DNA from: Paraconexibacter sp040581415 | GTDB lineage: Bacteria; Actinomycetota; Thermoleophilia; Solirubrobacterales; Solirubrobacteraceae | NCBI RefSeq assembly: GCF_040581415.1 | Contig: NZ_CP114014.1 | Location: 682,001-746,000, forward strand | Length of the DNA stretch: 64,000 nt | Direction of reading: 5' to 3' | Program-made: the position numbers and the translations under genes | Part shown: piece by piece, positions 44,917-53,815 of the stretch | Layout of the letters: the number at the start of each line of letters is the position of its first letter | How positions within the stretch are numbered: position 1 is the first letter of the stretch | Notes under the pieces: model-generated | What the model saw: the letters and a program-made list of their open reading frames with translations, nothing else | Told to the model about the DNA's origin: nothing | The model's database searches: none

Positions 44917-46173
44917 ATGCTCGACCTCAAGCTCCTGCGGACCGAGACCGACGCCGTGCGCACCGCGCTCGCCCGGCGGGGGCCGGGGGTCGCCGAGTCC
45001 CTCGACGCCGTCCTCGCGCTCGACGGCCGGCGCCGCGAGCTGATCCCCCAGACCGAGTCGCTGAAGGCCGAGCAGAACGCCGCCGGCGCGGCGATCGCCG
45101 CGGCGAAGAAGGCGGGCGAGGACGCCGCGGACGCCATCGCGGCGATGTCCGCGGTCAAGGCGCGCGGGCAGGCGCTCGGCGAGGAGCTGACCGCGGTCGA
45201 GGCCGAGCTCGACGCCAAGCTCGCGGCGCTGCCCAACCTGCCCGACGCCACCGCGGCCGACGCGGACACCGTCCTGGCCGAGAAGGGCACGATCCGCGAG
45301 CTCGGGTTCGAGGCCCGCGACCACCAGGACCTCGCCGGCGACCGCATCGACATGGAGCGCGGCGCGCGCCTGTCCGGTTCGCGCTTCGCCTACCTGAAGG
45401 GCGACCTCGTCTTCCTCGAGCTCGCGCTCGTCCGCTGGACGCTCGACAAGCTGAAGGGCCACGGCTTCACGCCCGTCGTCCCGCCGGTCCTGGTCCGCGA
45501 GGAGGCGCTGTACGGCACCGGGTTCCTGCCCGACACCGAGCAGCAGATCTACCACCTGCCCGCCGACGACCTCTACCTGGTCGGCACGTCCGAGGTCGCG
45601 CTGGCGTCCCTGCACGCCGGCGAGATCCTGGACGAGGAGCAGCTGCCCGTGCAGTACGCCGGCTTCTCGCCGTGCTTCCGCCGCGAGGCGGGCGCCGCCG
45701 GCCGCGACACCCGCGGCATCTTCCGCGTGCACCAGTTCGACAAGGTCGAGATGTTCGCGTTCGTCAGGCCGGAGGACAGCGTCGAGTGGCACGACCGGCT
45801 GCTGTCGATCGAGGAGGAGATCCTCACCGAGCTCGAGCTGCCCTACCGGGTGGTGAACATCGCGGTCGACGACCTCGGCGCGAGCGCCGCGAAGAAGTAC
45901 GACTGCGAGGCGTGGCTGCCCGGCCAGGGGAAGTACCGCGAGCTGACCTCGACGTCCAACACGACCGACTTCCAGGCGCGCCGGCTGGACATCCGCTACC
46001 GGCCGGCCGGGGGGAAGAAGCCGATCACGCTGCACACGCTCAACGGGACCGCGGTTGCCGTCGGGCGCACGATCGTCGCGCTGCTCGAGAACGGCCAGCA
46101 GGCCGACGGGTCGATCGCGATCCCGGCAGCGCTGCAGGCCCACGGCCTGCCTGCGGCTCTCGGCGCCGCCTAG
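44917..46173 (+). CDS. serS: Seryl-tRNA synthetase
   Basis: 418 residues, class II synthetase charging tRNA-Ser. The N-terminal coiled coil (about 25-105) binds the tRNA long arm. Motif 2 is present as FSPCFRREAGAAGRDTRGIF and motif 3 as NGTAVAVGRTIVALLENGQ. The length is normal. It is the only translation gene in the window. It lies 38 bp after DUF2330. Confidence 0.97.
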   Translation: MLDLKLLRTETDAVRTALARRGPGVAESLDAVLALDGRRRELIPQTESLKAEQNAAGAAIAAAKKAGEDAADAIAAMSAVKARGQALGEELTAVEAELDAKLAALPNLPDATAADADTVLAEKGTIRELGFEARDHQDLAGDRIDMERGARLSGSRFAYLKGDLVFLELALVRWTLDKLKGHGFTPVVPPVLVREEALYGTGFLPDTEQQIYHLPADDLYLVGTSEVALASLHAGEILDEEQLPVQYAGFSPCFRREAGAAGRDTRGIFRVHQFDKVEMFAFVRPEDSVEWHDRLLSIEEEILTELELPYRVVNIAVDDLGASAAKKYDCEAWLPGQGKYRELTSTSNTTDFQARRLDIRYRPAGGKKPITLHTLNGTAVAVGRTIVALLENGQQADGSIAIPAALQAHGLPAALGAA

Positions 46174-46181
46174 GGCCGCGC

Positions 46182-46201
46182 GGGCCGGGCCTGACCGGCC
46201 C
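46182..46201 (+). terminator. Weak hairpin after serS
   Basis: GGGCCG (46182-46187) and CGGCCC (46196-46201) can form a 6-bp stem with an 8-nt loop 8 bp after the serS stop. There is no T-run, so it would not be a classical intrinsic terminator. Confidence 0.25.
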
Positions 46202-46278
46202 TCGACCGGGCGCGAGGTGGGCCGTCAGGATGCGGACGGGTCACCGTCACACGCCGGCGGGCCCCGCGTTCCCATGGC

Positions 46279-47994
46279 ATGCCCACCACCCGCCGCATCA
46301 CCTCCTCCCGCCGCGCCGCCGGCGTCGTCCTGGCGCTCGGGGCCGCGCTGGCCGCCGGCGTGCAGGCCACCCCGGCGAACGCCGACGAGCCCGTGCAGCA
46401 GACGCCCACCGGTCTCGGCCTCACCGCGGACGCCGGGTACGTCGCCTGGCAGGCGCAGGACGCCCGCAAGGGCCCGTTCCGGTTCCACGTCCTGAAGGCC
46501 GGCGCGCCGGCGGGGACCGCGCCGACGGTGATCGGCCCGGCGCTGACGCGCGGCACGAACCTCGACGTCGGGCGCGGCCGGGACGGGAGCGCCCAGCTGG
46601 TGTGGGCGGAGGGCTGCTCGCTGAAGGCGGCCCGCTGCGCGGTCCGGACCCTCGCGGCGACCGGCGGCACGCCCAAGCTCCTCACGCGCATCCCGTACAC
46701 GGGCAACGGCACGCCCCACGTCGCGCTCGACGGGGCGCGGCTCGTCTACACGCAGGCCGTGTACACGCGCCCGTCCGGCACCGGCAAGAAGCGCAAGGCC
46801 TGCGACTCGCTGCGCACCCGCACGCTGACGGCGGGCGGTCGGCCGCGGCAGCTCGTCCTCGGGACGGGCTGCGTGCCGGTCCTGCAGCTGGACGTCGAGG
46901 GCTCCTGGGTCGCGGTGCTGATCAACCGCGGCAACGTCTACTCGGGCGGGGACCCGACCGAGGCCCGCGTGATCCGCACCGACGGCCGCGGGTCCCGCTC
47001 GCTCGAGCGCGAGAGCCAGGGCGAGGAGTCCAACTACATCGACAGCATCGCCATCGACCGCGGCCGCGTCTACACCGCGCTCGGCGGCCAGCGTCAGGCC
47101 AACCTCTTCCGGCGCTTCGACCCCGCCACCGGGCGCCGCAGCGACACGCGCCTGTTCAGCGCGTTCTCGGGCGGGTTCGCCCGCGACGGCGGCCACCAGT
47201 ACTGGGTCCAGCCCGGGACGGGCAACGCGTACGACGCCGACTGCTACGAGGACACGGGGGCACCGTGCCTGCTCGTCGCCGGCCCGGATCCGTGGGCGGG
47301 ACGCCGCACGCTGCTGGCCCAGGTGAGGATGGACCAGCCCGAGCCGGTGTACGTCGACCGCGCGGTCACGCTGACCGGCGTGGTGACCCGCACCGTCGCC
47401 GACCGCGTCAAGCGCCAGGTGACCTCGCCGCAGCTCGGGGTGCCGATCCAGCTCACCACGTCGATGCTCGACGACCAGGGCCAGAGGGCGCCGTTCACGC
47501 CGATCGGACAGGCGACGACGAGCGGGGCGGACGGCACCTGGTCCGTCACCGTCCCGGCCCCCCAGCAGGTGCACCGCGGGTTCGACGTGCACGCCGGCGG
47601 GCCTGGGGCGTTCGACGTCCTGCGCTCCGGCGACGCGCTGTTCCCGACCGTCTACACGCACCTGGACGCGACCGCACAGAGCCGATCGGGCGGCAACGTC
47701 ACTGTGACCGGCACGATCGACCCGCCGCAGCCCGGCCGCAAGGTCGTCCTGAACCGCCGCTCGACCCGTGTCTGCAACGACCCGTTCGGCACGTGGCGTC
47801 CGTCGCCGGCCCAGGTCGGCGTGCCCAAGGGCTGCCACGACACCTTCAAGGGCCTCGGCTCTGCGGCGGTGAGCGCGGACGGCGCGTCGTTCACGATCAC
47901 GCGGCCGAGCGGTGGTGGGGTGTTCTGGGTGGCGCTCGACAACCCGAAGTTCGGTCAGCTCGGTGGCGAGACCGCGCAGCTGACGGTGCCGTAG
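46279..47994 (+). CDS. Secreted beta-propeller/Ig-like protein of unknown function
   Basis: 571 residues with a signal peptide ending near ANADEP. Residues 45-350 show repeated strand patterns (such as GLTADAGYVAWQAQD, HVALDGARLVYTQAV and SIAIDRGRVYTALGG) typical of TolB-like or WD40-like propellers. The C-terminal 200 residues look like two Ig-like beta domains (VTLTGVVTRTVADRVK and VTVTGTIDPPQPGRKVVL). Several Cys pairs suggest disulfides. No catalytic motif is visible. This architecture is common in Solirubrobacterales secretomes (inference). Confidence 0.75.
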   Translation: MPTTRRITSSRRAAGVVLALGAALAAGVQATPANADEPVQQTPTGLGLTADAGYVAWQAQDARKGPFRFHVLKAGAPAGTAPTVIGPALTRGTNLDVGRGRDGSAQLVWAEGCSLKAARCAVRTLAATGGTPKLLTRIPYTGNGTPHVALDGARLVYTQAVYTRPSGTGKKRKACDSLRTRTLTAGGRPRQLVLGTGCVPVLQLDVEGSWVAVLINRGNVYSGGDPTEARVIRTDGRGSRSLERESQGEESNYIDSIAIDRGRVYTALGGQRQANLFRRFDPATGRRSDTRLFSAFSGGFARDGGHQYWVQPGTGNAYDADCYEDTGAPCLLVAGPDPWAGRRTLLAQVRMDQPEPVYVDRAVTLTGVVTRTVADRVKRQVTSPQLGVPIQLTTSMLDDQGQRAPFTPIGQATTSGADGTWSVTVPAPQQVHRGFDVHAGGPGAFDVLRSGDALFPTVYTHLDATAQSRSGGNVTVTGTIDPPQPGRKVVLNRRSTRVCNDPFGTWRPSPAQVGVPKGCHDTFKGLGSAAVSADGASFTITRPSGGGVFWVALDNPKFGQLGGETAQLTVP

Positions 47995-48031
47995 CCCGGG
48001 CCCGGGCCCGGGCCCGGGCCCCGGCCCGGGG
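47995..48031. repeat. CCCGGG hexamer repeat between convergent genes
   Basis: Immediately after a stop codon, CCCGGG is repeated four times without interruption (47995-48018), followed by an imperfect CC-CCGG-CCCGGGG stretch. Every unit is self-complementary, so the run can fold into many hairpins on either strand. It lies 18 bp from the stop of the convergent SGNH gene and could slow polymerases from both sides. Confidence 0.8.
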
Positions 48032-48049
48032 TTGGGGCGGGAGCGCCGG

Positions 48050-49324
48050 TCAGTAGCCGTCGCGGCGCAGGGCGGCGACGACGATGTCCGCCGCGATCGA
48101 CGCGCCCGCGACGTTCAGGTGCACGCCGTCCGGCTGGCGGACCGACACCGTGCGGCCGCCGTAGGAGATGACCTGCCGGAAGCGCCCGCCCGGCGTGAAC
48201 GTCCGGCGCAGGTCGACGACCGTCACGTCGTCGGCGTCGAAGCGCCGCCCGGCGTCCTCGATTGCGCGGTTCACGACGCGGAAGACGCGCTGGAACGCGG
48301 CGGCGCGGGCGTCCGGGAGCAGGAGCCAGTAGACCCGCGCGCGGCCACCGCGTAGGTAGGTCCGCATCATTCCCGCGACGCGGTCGGCGTAGGAGTCCTG
48401 CCACGCCTGCCCGCAGCACGCGACGCTCCCGCCCCCGCGGCGCGGCATCGAGTAGCCGTCGTTGGCGCCGATGATCATCACCGTCGCGTCCGGCTTGAGC
48501 GCGCCGGCCGAGCCGCGGGCGTGCGCGGGCCAGTTCAGCTCGAACGGCTTGGAGAGCCCCGTGGAGATGTGGGCGTCGCTCGTCACGCGGCCGCCGCTCG
48601 CCCGCAGCCGCCGCGCCAGGAAGCCGTCCACGATCTGGATCTGCGAGTCCCCGGTCGCCAGCAGGCGGAACGCGCCGCCGGGCCGCCGGGCCGTGACGGT
48701 GCGGGCGGCGCGCTGGCCGAACGGCGTGCGCAGCTCGATGCGGTAGCGGCCGATCCGGGGGGTCGGGACGCTCAGGGCGCGGCGCGTCTGACCGGCGCCG
48801 AGGCGGACCGGCCGGCAGGCGGGCGTGCGGCCCGCCGGTCCGCTGCAGACCGTCGCCTCGAGGTCGCCGACCGCGAACCGGTCGAGCAGGCTCACGGTGA
48901 CCGTGCCGCCGGGTCGCGCTGCGGTCGCGCGCAGCTCGATCCGGCGGTTGCAGGCCGGGGTGGTCACCGTGGTGCGGTCGCGCTGTGTGGTCCCGTCCGG
49001 GAGCGTGGCCGTGACGTCGAAGGCCCGGCTGCGCCGGCGGTCGCAGCGCCAGGCGGTCAGCCGCTGGCGTCCGCCGGTCGGGCCGCGCAGCGTGAGGCCC
49101 GCGACGGGGACGTCGACCTCGCCGACCGCTTCGGTGACGGCGATCGTGCTGCCCGGGACGCCGGTCACGGTCAGGTTGATCCAGCCACGCTCCTTGACCC
49201 GCGCGGCGGCGGACAGATCCGCCGGGGCGGCCGGGGGCAGCGGCGTCGCGGCGGCGGCGGCGGCTGTCTGCGCGAGGCCGGCGGCCAGCAGCAGGGTGAC
49301 GATCAACTTGGTGGTGCGCCGCAT
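48050..49324 (-). CDS. Secreted SGNH-hydrolase-like protein
   Basis: 424 residues from MRRTTKLIVTLLLAAG, a signal peptide; longer upstream frames add Arg-rich shadow sequence. Residues 35-215 are beta-rich, Ig-like, with paired Cys. From about residue 215 an SGNH fold follows: block I LLATGDSQIQ (Ser227), block III IIGANDGY and block V PDGVHLN with the catalytic Asp-x-x-His pattern. This points to an extracellular esterase or O-acetyl transfer/removal enzyme, similar to DUF459-type SGNH proteins. Confidence 0.8.
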   Translation of the reverse strand: MRRTTKLIVTLLLAAGLAQTAAAAAATPLPPAAPADLSAAARVKERGWINLTVTGVPGSTIAVTEAVGEVDVPVAGLTLRGPTGGRQRLTAWRCDRRRSRAFDVTATLPDGTTQRDRTTVTTPACNRRIELRATAARPGGTVTVSLLDRFAVGDLEATVCSGPAGRTPACRPVRLGAGQTRRALSVPTPRIGRYRIELRTPFGQRAARTVTARRPGGAFRLLATGDSQIQIVDGFLARRLRASGGRVTSDAHISTGLSKPFELNWPAHARGSAGALKPDATVMIIGANDGYSMPRRGGGSVACCGQAWQDSYADRVAGMMRTYLRGGRARVYWLLLPDARAAAFQRVFRVVNRAIEDAGRRFDADDVTVVDLRRTFTPGGRFRQVISYGGRTVSVRQPDGVHLNVAGASIAADIVVAALRRDGY

Positions 49325-49389
49325 CGCGGGGCGCGACGCTACCGGTTCTGCGCCAGCGAGCCGCAGGAATCCTGCCGGGCGATGAGTGG

Positions 49390-50001
49390 TCAGGCGCCGC
49401 GATCGAACAGGCTGGGTTGACCGAGGCTCTGGGGACGGGTCTCCCACACGTCGGACGCCCGGGCGAGCATCGTCACGTGCTCCGGCCAGGCGGCCAGACC
49501 CGACCCGCCGCGGAAGTTCACGCGCCCCGTCTCGCTGACGGAGCTGATGACCAGCGACGCGGGCAGCGGACGTGGTCGCGGGTCGGCCAGGAACGGGATG
49601 TCGTCGTCCTCGTCCCGATGCGGCCCGCCCCCGCGGCGGGCGACGCCGACGAGGTCGCCGTAGGCCGGCCGGAGCAGCTCGAGCGAGCCGACCCGCCCGC
49701 GGCTGACCAGCACCCCGATGAGCGCGGAGGCCACGCGGCGCGTCGCGCGCCACGGGGCGAGGCGCCACTGGTGACCGAGGTCGTGGAGGTACTCGAGCTG
49801 GCCCGCGGTCGGCGGCAGGGCGGGGTTCAGGGTCAGCGTCGGTGCCAGCGCGTCGAGCAGCAGGGCCGCAGCGACGTCGTGCGGGGTGTCGTCCGGCAGG
49901 TCGACGCCGGCGTGCGCGGCGAGCGCGACCTGCTCCGGGGTGGGAGGTCCGTACGACACGGCAAGCAGCCGTGCCGGCTCACGCCAGTCGGGAAACGGCA
50001 T
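49390..50001 (-). CDS. Hypothetical protein
   Basis: 203 residues from ATG 50001 (MPFPDWREPARLLAV); a TTG 39 bp upstream is a weaker alternative. The sequence has regular hydrophobic spacing, for example PEQVALAAHAGVDLP and HDVAAALLLDALAPTLTL, and a central QWRLAPWRATRRVASALIGV helix. No membrane segment or known motif was recognised. It lies between the SGNH gene and the protein kinase on the same strand. Confidence 0.6.
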   Translation of the reverse strand: MPFPDWREPARLLAVSYGPPTPEQVALAAHAGVDLPDDTPHDVAAALLLDALAPTLTLNPALPPTAGQLEYLHDLGHQWRLAPWRATRRVASALIGVLVSRGRVGSLELLRPAYGDLVGVARRGGGPHRDEDDDIPFLADPRPRPLPASLVISSVSETGRVNFRGGSGLAAWPEHVTMLARASDVWETRPQSLGQPSLFDRGA

Positions 50002-50127
50002 CGCGGTCCCGATGCTGACCGGCAGCGGCACCGCCGTCAAGGCCCGCCGGTCCCGCCCGCGGCCGCCCGGGCCGACGGCCGGTCGATGCTCGCGGCTCGG
50101 CCGCCGGGATCGACGGGCCGCTCGCCG

Positions 50128-52341
50128 TCAGGAGTAGAACTCCAAGGCGTTCTCGAGCAGGCCGAAGTAGTGATCGATCACCCGGTCGGACCCCGGGTTC
50201 ACCCACGACACGTTCAGCTGGCTGTCGTTCCCGGGCGACTGGAAGGCCTTCAGCTCGTCCAGCGTGCCGCCGGCCCGCAGGTCGGGGACGACCGTGCGTG
50301 CGCGGCGAACACCGCCGCGGACCAGGTCGATGACGACGGCGTCGCCGAGCTCGGACAGCTCCACGCGGACGCGCCGGCCGTCGGGCAGCTTCGTCTCCGA
50401 CGTGGCGACGAGCGCCCCGCTCGGGAGGTTGCGTGCGGCCGGCCCGTCGACCGTCTTCGGCTGCGGGGGGACGCCGCCCACGTCGAGCTCGGCGCGCAGC
50501 TGCAGCTCGCGGTCCAGGCCGGTGCCGGCCGCCCGGGTCGCCGGCCGCGGGAGCGTGACCGGGCCGAACCAGCGCAGCGTCGTCGGCGACGGCGTCCCGC
50601 CCGCGCGGGCGAAGCCGGCGGACGCGCCCGGCATCAGGACCAGCGCCAGCAGGTCACCGGCGTCGGCCCGCAGGGCGGTCGCGAACCGGTGCGTTCCGGT
50701 GTCGGGCGCCTCCTCGGTCTGCGAGCGCTGGATCTGCAGGTAGGCGTCGCCGCGCCGGCGCAGGACCTGCAGCGCGAGGCTGCCGCGGGCGCCGCGGACC
50801 GTCCACGCCCGGATGGCGCCGTCCTTGGTCACCTGGACCGCGCGGCCCGGAAGCGCGAGCTGCATGATCGAGCAGCTGGGTGCGCCCGCGCCCGCCGCGG
50901 CCCCCTCGCAGTCGAGCGTCTGCACCTCGCCGGCGGTGAGCGGGCTTCCCAGGGCGACGAGGCCGTCGCCGACAGGCGGGGCGGCGGTGTCGGGTGCCGG
51001 TGTAGTCCGGCCGCTCCCGGCGCTCGCGCGGTTGCCGCTGTCGCCGTCGTCACCCGAGCCGGCGACCAGGACGCCGGCGACAACGGCAGCGGCGACCGCG
51101 AGGGCGGCGATCGCCCGCCTGACGTGGCGGCGGCCTCCGGACGACCGCGCGCCGGGGGACGCACCGGATGCTGCAACGGCCCCCGCGCCGCCAGTCGCAC
51201 CGGCACCGGCACCGGCAGTCGCACCGGCACCGGCACCTGCAGTCGCACCGGCACCTGCAGTCGCACCCGCGGTCGCAGCGCCACTCGCAGTCCCACCGGC
51301 AGCGCCACTCGCACTCGCAGCCGTACCGGCAGCGCCATCGTCACTCGCGTCCACGCCGCCGGCGCCACCACTGGCAGGAGTGGCCGCGGCAGCGATGCCG
51401 CCTCCGCCGGTCGCCGGGACGACCGTCGGCGCCGCGCCGCTGACGTCGACGGGTGCCGCCGTGACCGCGCCGCCCGACCCCGCGCGGTCGGCCCCCGCGG
51501 ACGTCCGGGGTGCGCCGAGTGTCCGGCCGTCCTCGCCCAGGGCCGCGATGATGTCCGCCACCAGCGCGGCGGCGCTCGCGGGGCGGGCGGCCGGGTCTTC
51601 GCTCAGCGCGCGAGCGAAGACCGCGTCGAGTCCCCGCGGCAGGTCCGGCCGCCGCTCGCCGACCGGCGGCGGCGCCTCGCTGGTGATCGCGTAGAGCACG
51701 GCCGCGTCGGTCGGGCGCGGGAAGACGACCTGCCCCGTGAGGGCCTGGAAGGCGATCGCCGCGAGCGCGTAGCGGTCGGTGGCGGCGGCCGGCTCCTCGC
51801 CCCGGACGGTCTCGGGCGCGAGGTAGGCGAGCGTGCCGGCGAGCTGGCCGGTGAGCGTGAGCGACTCCTCGCCCGGCCCGCGCGCGAGGCCGAAGTCGGT
51901 CAGGTACGCGCGGTCGCCCTCGGTCAGGACGTTCCGCGGCGTGACGTCCCGGTGCACCGCGCCGGCGGCGTGGGCATGGTCGAGCGCGTCCGCCACCTGC
52001 CCCAGCAGCACGAGGGCGCGCGCGACGGGGAGCCCGCCCTGCAGCAGCTGCGAGAGCGTCGGGCCCGGGACGTGGCGCATCGCGAGGTAGGGCCCGTACG
52101 CGGAGTCGCCGACAGCGAGCACCGGCACGATCGCGTGGTGCTCGAGGGTCGCGTGGACGCGTGCCTCGCGCGCGAACCGCGCGGCGGCGGCGGCGTCGAC
52201 CGCCAGCCCGGGCGGCAGCACCTTGACGGCGACATCGCGTCCCGTCGCGCGCTCGGTCGCCAGGACGACGACGCCGGCGCCCCCGCGGCCGATCTCGCGG
52301 ACGACGACGTAGGGACCGATGGCGGAGCCGGGCGTGAGCAT
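50128..52341 (-). CDS. Membrane-bound Ser/Thr protein kinase
   Basis: 737 residues from ATG 52341 (MLTPGSAIGPYVVV); a TTG 51 bp upstream is less likely. The Hanks-type kinase domain (about 7-270) has GRGGAGVV, Lys40 (VAVKVL), HRDVTPRN (130-137) and DFG (149-151). A long Ala/Thr/Gly low-complexity stretch follows (about 300-400), then one membrane helix (AIAALAVAAAVVAGVLVAG) and an extracellular domain of about 260 residues. HRDVTPRN has Val-Thr where most kinases have Leu-Lys, so the usual catalytic-loop lysine is replaced by Thr. An FHA gene lies just upstream, a likely partner. Confidence 0.86.
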   Translation of the reverse strand: MLTPGSAIGPYVVVREIGRGGAGVVVLATERATGRDVAVKVLPPGLAVDAAAAARFAREARVHATLEHHAIVPVLAVGDSAYGPYLAMRHVPGPTLSQLLQGGLPVARALVLLGQVADALDHAHAAGAVHRDVTPRNVLTEGDRAYLTDFGLARGPGEESLTLTGQLAGTLAYLAPETVRGEEPAAATDRYALAAIAFQALTGQVVFPRPTDAAVLYAITSEAPPPVGERRPDLPRGLDAVFARALSEDPAARPASAAALVADIIAALGEDGRTLGAPRTSAGADRAGSGGAVTAAPVDVSGAAPTVVPATGGGGIAAAATPASGGAGGVDASDDGAAGTAASASGAAGGTASGAATAGATAGAGATAGAGAGATAGAGAGATGGAGAVAASGASPGARSSGGRRHVRRAIAALAVAAAVVAGVLVAGSGDDGDSGNRASAGSGRTTPAPDTAAPPVGDGLVALGSPLTAGEVQTLDCEGAAAGAGAPSCSIMQLALPGRAVQVTKDGAIRAWTVRGARGSLALQVLRRRGDAYLQIQRSQTEEAPDTGTHRFATALRADAGDLLALVLMPGASAGFARAGGTPSPTTLRWFGPVTLPRPATRAAGTGLDRELQLRAELDVGGVPPQPKTVDGPAARNLPSGALVATSETKLPDGRRVRVELSELGDAVVIDLVRGGVRRARTVVPDLRAGGTLDELKAFQSPGNDSQLNVSWVNPGSDRVIDHYFGLLENALEFYS
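51190..51345. repeat. Minisatellite-like repeat inside the kinase gene
   Basis: About 155 bp built of short units related to GCACCGGCACCGGCA and GCAGTCGCACC. On the coding strand they give alternating Ala, Gly and Thr, forming the linker between the kinase domain and the membrane helix. Such arrays readily change length by slippage. Confidence 0.7.
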
Positions 52342-52450
52342 GGTCGATCCGGGCGCGCGACCGACGGGTCCGCTGTCCTCCGGCGGGCGCAAGCCTACCG
52401 CCCGCCCTGGCGCCCGCTACGGGCCACGGACCCGGTGGCGATCGTCGCGC

Positions 52451-52795
52451 TCACGCGAGCCGCTCCCGGACGACCAGCAGCAGCGTCGCGCCGATCATGA
52501 CGCGATCGCCCAGCCCGAGCGCCGTGATCCCGGTCACGCGCTCACCGTTGACGAACGTCCCGTGCCGCGACCCGAGGTCCTGCAGCGCGATCGCTGCGTC
52601 CGCCGCCCAGACCTGCGCGTGCCGCCGGGACACGAGCGGATCGCCCACCCGCGGGCGGCAGCCGCCCGCCCGGCCGATCGCGGCGCCGGGCACCAGCCGG
52701 TGCTCTCGGCCGCGGACCGGGGACAGCTCGAGCAGGGCGACGGGGGCAGCAGACACGCCCGCCGGACCGTAGGCGCAAGGGCGGCTCGCGGACAC
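52451..52795 (-). CDS. FHA-domain protein
   Basis: 114 residues if the GTG at 52795 is used; TTG 52819 and GTG 52756 are alternatives. The forkhead-associated domain is clear: GRAGGCRPRVGDPLVSRRHA, then LGSRHGTFVNGERV, the phosphothreonine-binding core with conserved Arg, Ser and Asn. It contains little besides the FHA domain. Placed 109 bp upstream of the protein kinase start on the same strand, it probably binds phosphothreonine made by that kinase. Confidence 0.82.
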   Translation of the reverse strand: MSASRPCAYGPAGVSAAPVALLELSPVRGREHRLVPGAAIGRAGGCRPRVGDPLVSRRHAQVWAADAAIALQDLGSRHGTFVNGERVTGITALGLGDRVMIGATLLLVVRERLA

Positions 52796-52824
52796 CGACC
52801 CCAGGGATGAGGTCTCCAACCCCT

Positions 52825-52873
52825 GCTCGATGTGCCATCAGGCGCCACATCGGGACCTGGTGGCACATCGAGC
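52825..52873. repeat. Palindromic repeat, copy 1
   Basis: Arms GCTCGATGTGCCA (52825-52837) and TGGCACATCGAGC (52861-52873) are perfect inverted repeats. After one T-G wobble the stem can extend by a further 4 bp. The total length is 49 bp, as in the other two copies. The loop sequence differs from copies 2 and 3. Confidence 0.85.
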
Positions 52874-52896
52874 GCGATGGACCGACACCCCCGCCT

Positions 52897-52945
52897 GCTC
52901 GATGTGCCACTACACGCCACCCGCGCACGTGGTGGCACATCGAGC
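52897..52945. repeat. Palindromic repeat, copy 2
   Basis: Arms of 14 bp (52897-52910 and 52932-52945) enclose a 21-nt loop. It is 48/49 identical to copy 3, about 0.9 kb away, and begins 72 bp after copy 1. Copies 1 and 2 are both followed by GCGATGGAC. Confidence 0.85.
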
Positions 52946-53035
52946 GCGATGGACCCGTGCAAGACAGCGGCATGGAGGCCGGCCCCGACCGGTTCCGCGC
53001 GTGGGGGATCCGCCCGCGCGCGACCCCGGCTGCCG

Positions 53036-53719
53036 TCAGCCGAGCAGGTCGCGCGGCGTCACGAGCCCGGTCGCGATCGCCCGCCGCGCGAGCTCCGCGC
53101 GCTTGCGGTTCTGGGCCAGGTCGTCGACCCCGAGCTTGTCGAACAGCGCGCGCAGGTGGGTCTTCACCCCGGCGACCGAGAGCACGAGCTCGGCAGCGAT
53201 GTCGGCGTTGGACGCCGGCATCGCGGTGTCCCCGCCCGCCGTCAGCAGCGGGCGGCAGAGCGCGCGCAGCACGCGTCCTTCGGCCGGGGTCAGCGACGCG
53301 ACCGCGGTCGCGTCCTTGGCGGTCACGGTCACCCCCGCCGCGTCCTCGGCGACCGGGAGGCGGAAGACCAGCACGGTGCGGCCCACCCGGACCACGTCAC
53401 CGGCGTGCAGGGGGCTGCGGCCGTGGACGCGCGTGTCGTTCAGGAACGTGCCGTTGCGCGAGAGGCCGTCGTCCACCAGCGACCAGACACCGCCGTGGCA
53501 CTCCAGGCGTGCGTGGGCGCGGCTGACCTCCGGGTCCCAGTCGAGCGCGGCGTCGCACTCGGGGGCCCGGCCGATGATCGCGCCGCGGGCAGGGTCCAGC
53601 GGCAGCAGGCGCAGCGACGAGGCGCCGTCGCGCAGCAGGAGGTAGGCGGCGAGGTCGCGGTCGACCGCCAGCACCTGCTGCAGCTCCGGCGCGCTGAGGA
53701 CGTAGGGGCCGAGCCACAT
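53036..53719 (-). CDS. FHA-domain protein with C-terminal DNA-binding-like helix-turn-helix
   Basis: 227 residues from ATG 53719; upstream frame is repeat-derived. The FHA domain (about 25-120) shows GRAPECDAALDWDPEVSRAH and LSRNGTFLNDTRV. The C-terminal part (about 140-215) reads LTPAEGRVLRALCRPL and SNADIAAELVLSVAGVKTHL, a LuxR/sigma-4-like helix-turn-helix pattern with DKLGV. It may be a phosphothreonine-controlled transcription factor downstream of the nearby kinase (inference). It is the third gene of a kinase/FHA cluster. Confidence 0.8.
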   Translation of the reverse strand: MWLGPYVLSAPELQQVLAVDRDLAAYLLLRDGASSLRLLPLDPARGAIIGRAPECDAALDWDPEVSRAHARLECHGGVWSLVDDGLSRNGTFLNDTRVHGRSPLHAGDVVRVGRTVLVFRLPVAEDAAGVTVTAKDATAVASLTPAEGRVLRALCRPLLTAGGDTAMPASNADIAAELVLSVAGVKTHLRALFDKLGVDDLAQNRKRAELARRAIATGLVTPRDLLG

Positions 53720-53760
53720 GGAGCCATGATCCTGACACGCGCGTCCGACGCCCGCCCCCC

Positions 53761-53810
53761 GTCGTCCCCCCGTCGTCCCCCCGTCGTCCCCCGGCGTCCC
53801 CCCGCCGTCC
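53761..53810. repeat. GTCGTCCCCCC tandem repeat
   Basis: About four and a half units of an 11-bp repeat, the first two exact and the rest slightly changed. It lies about 40 bp upstream of the FHA-HTH start, in the gap shared with the divergent PucR-type gene. Confidence 0.75.
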
Positions 53811-53815
53811 CACGC

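Noticed and set aside
52825..52945. Intrinsic terminators
   Set aside because: Stems are long but lack T-runs, and the same element also occurs at 53816 in a divergent promoter region.
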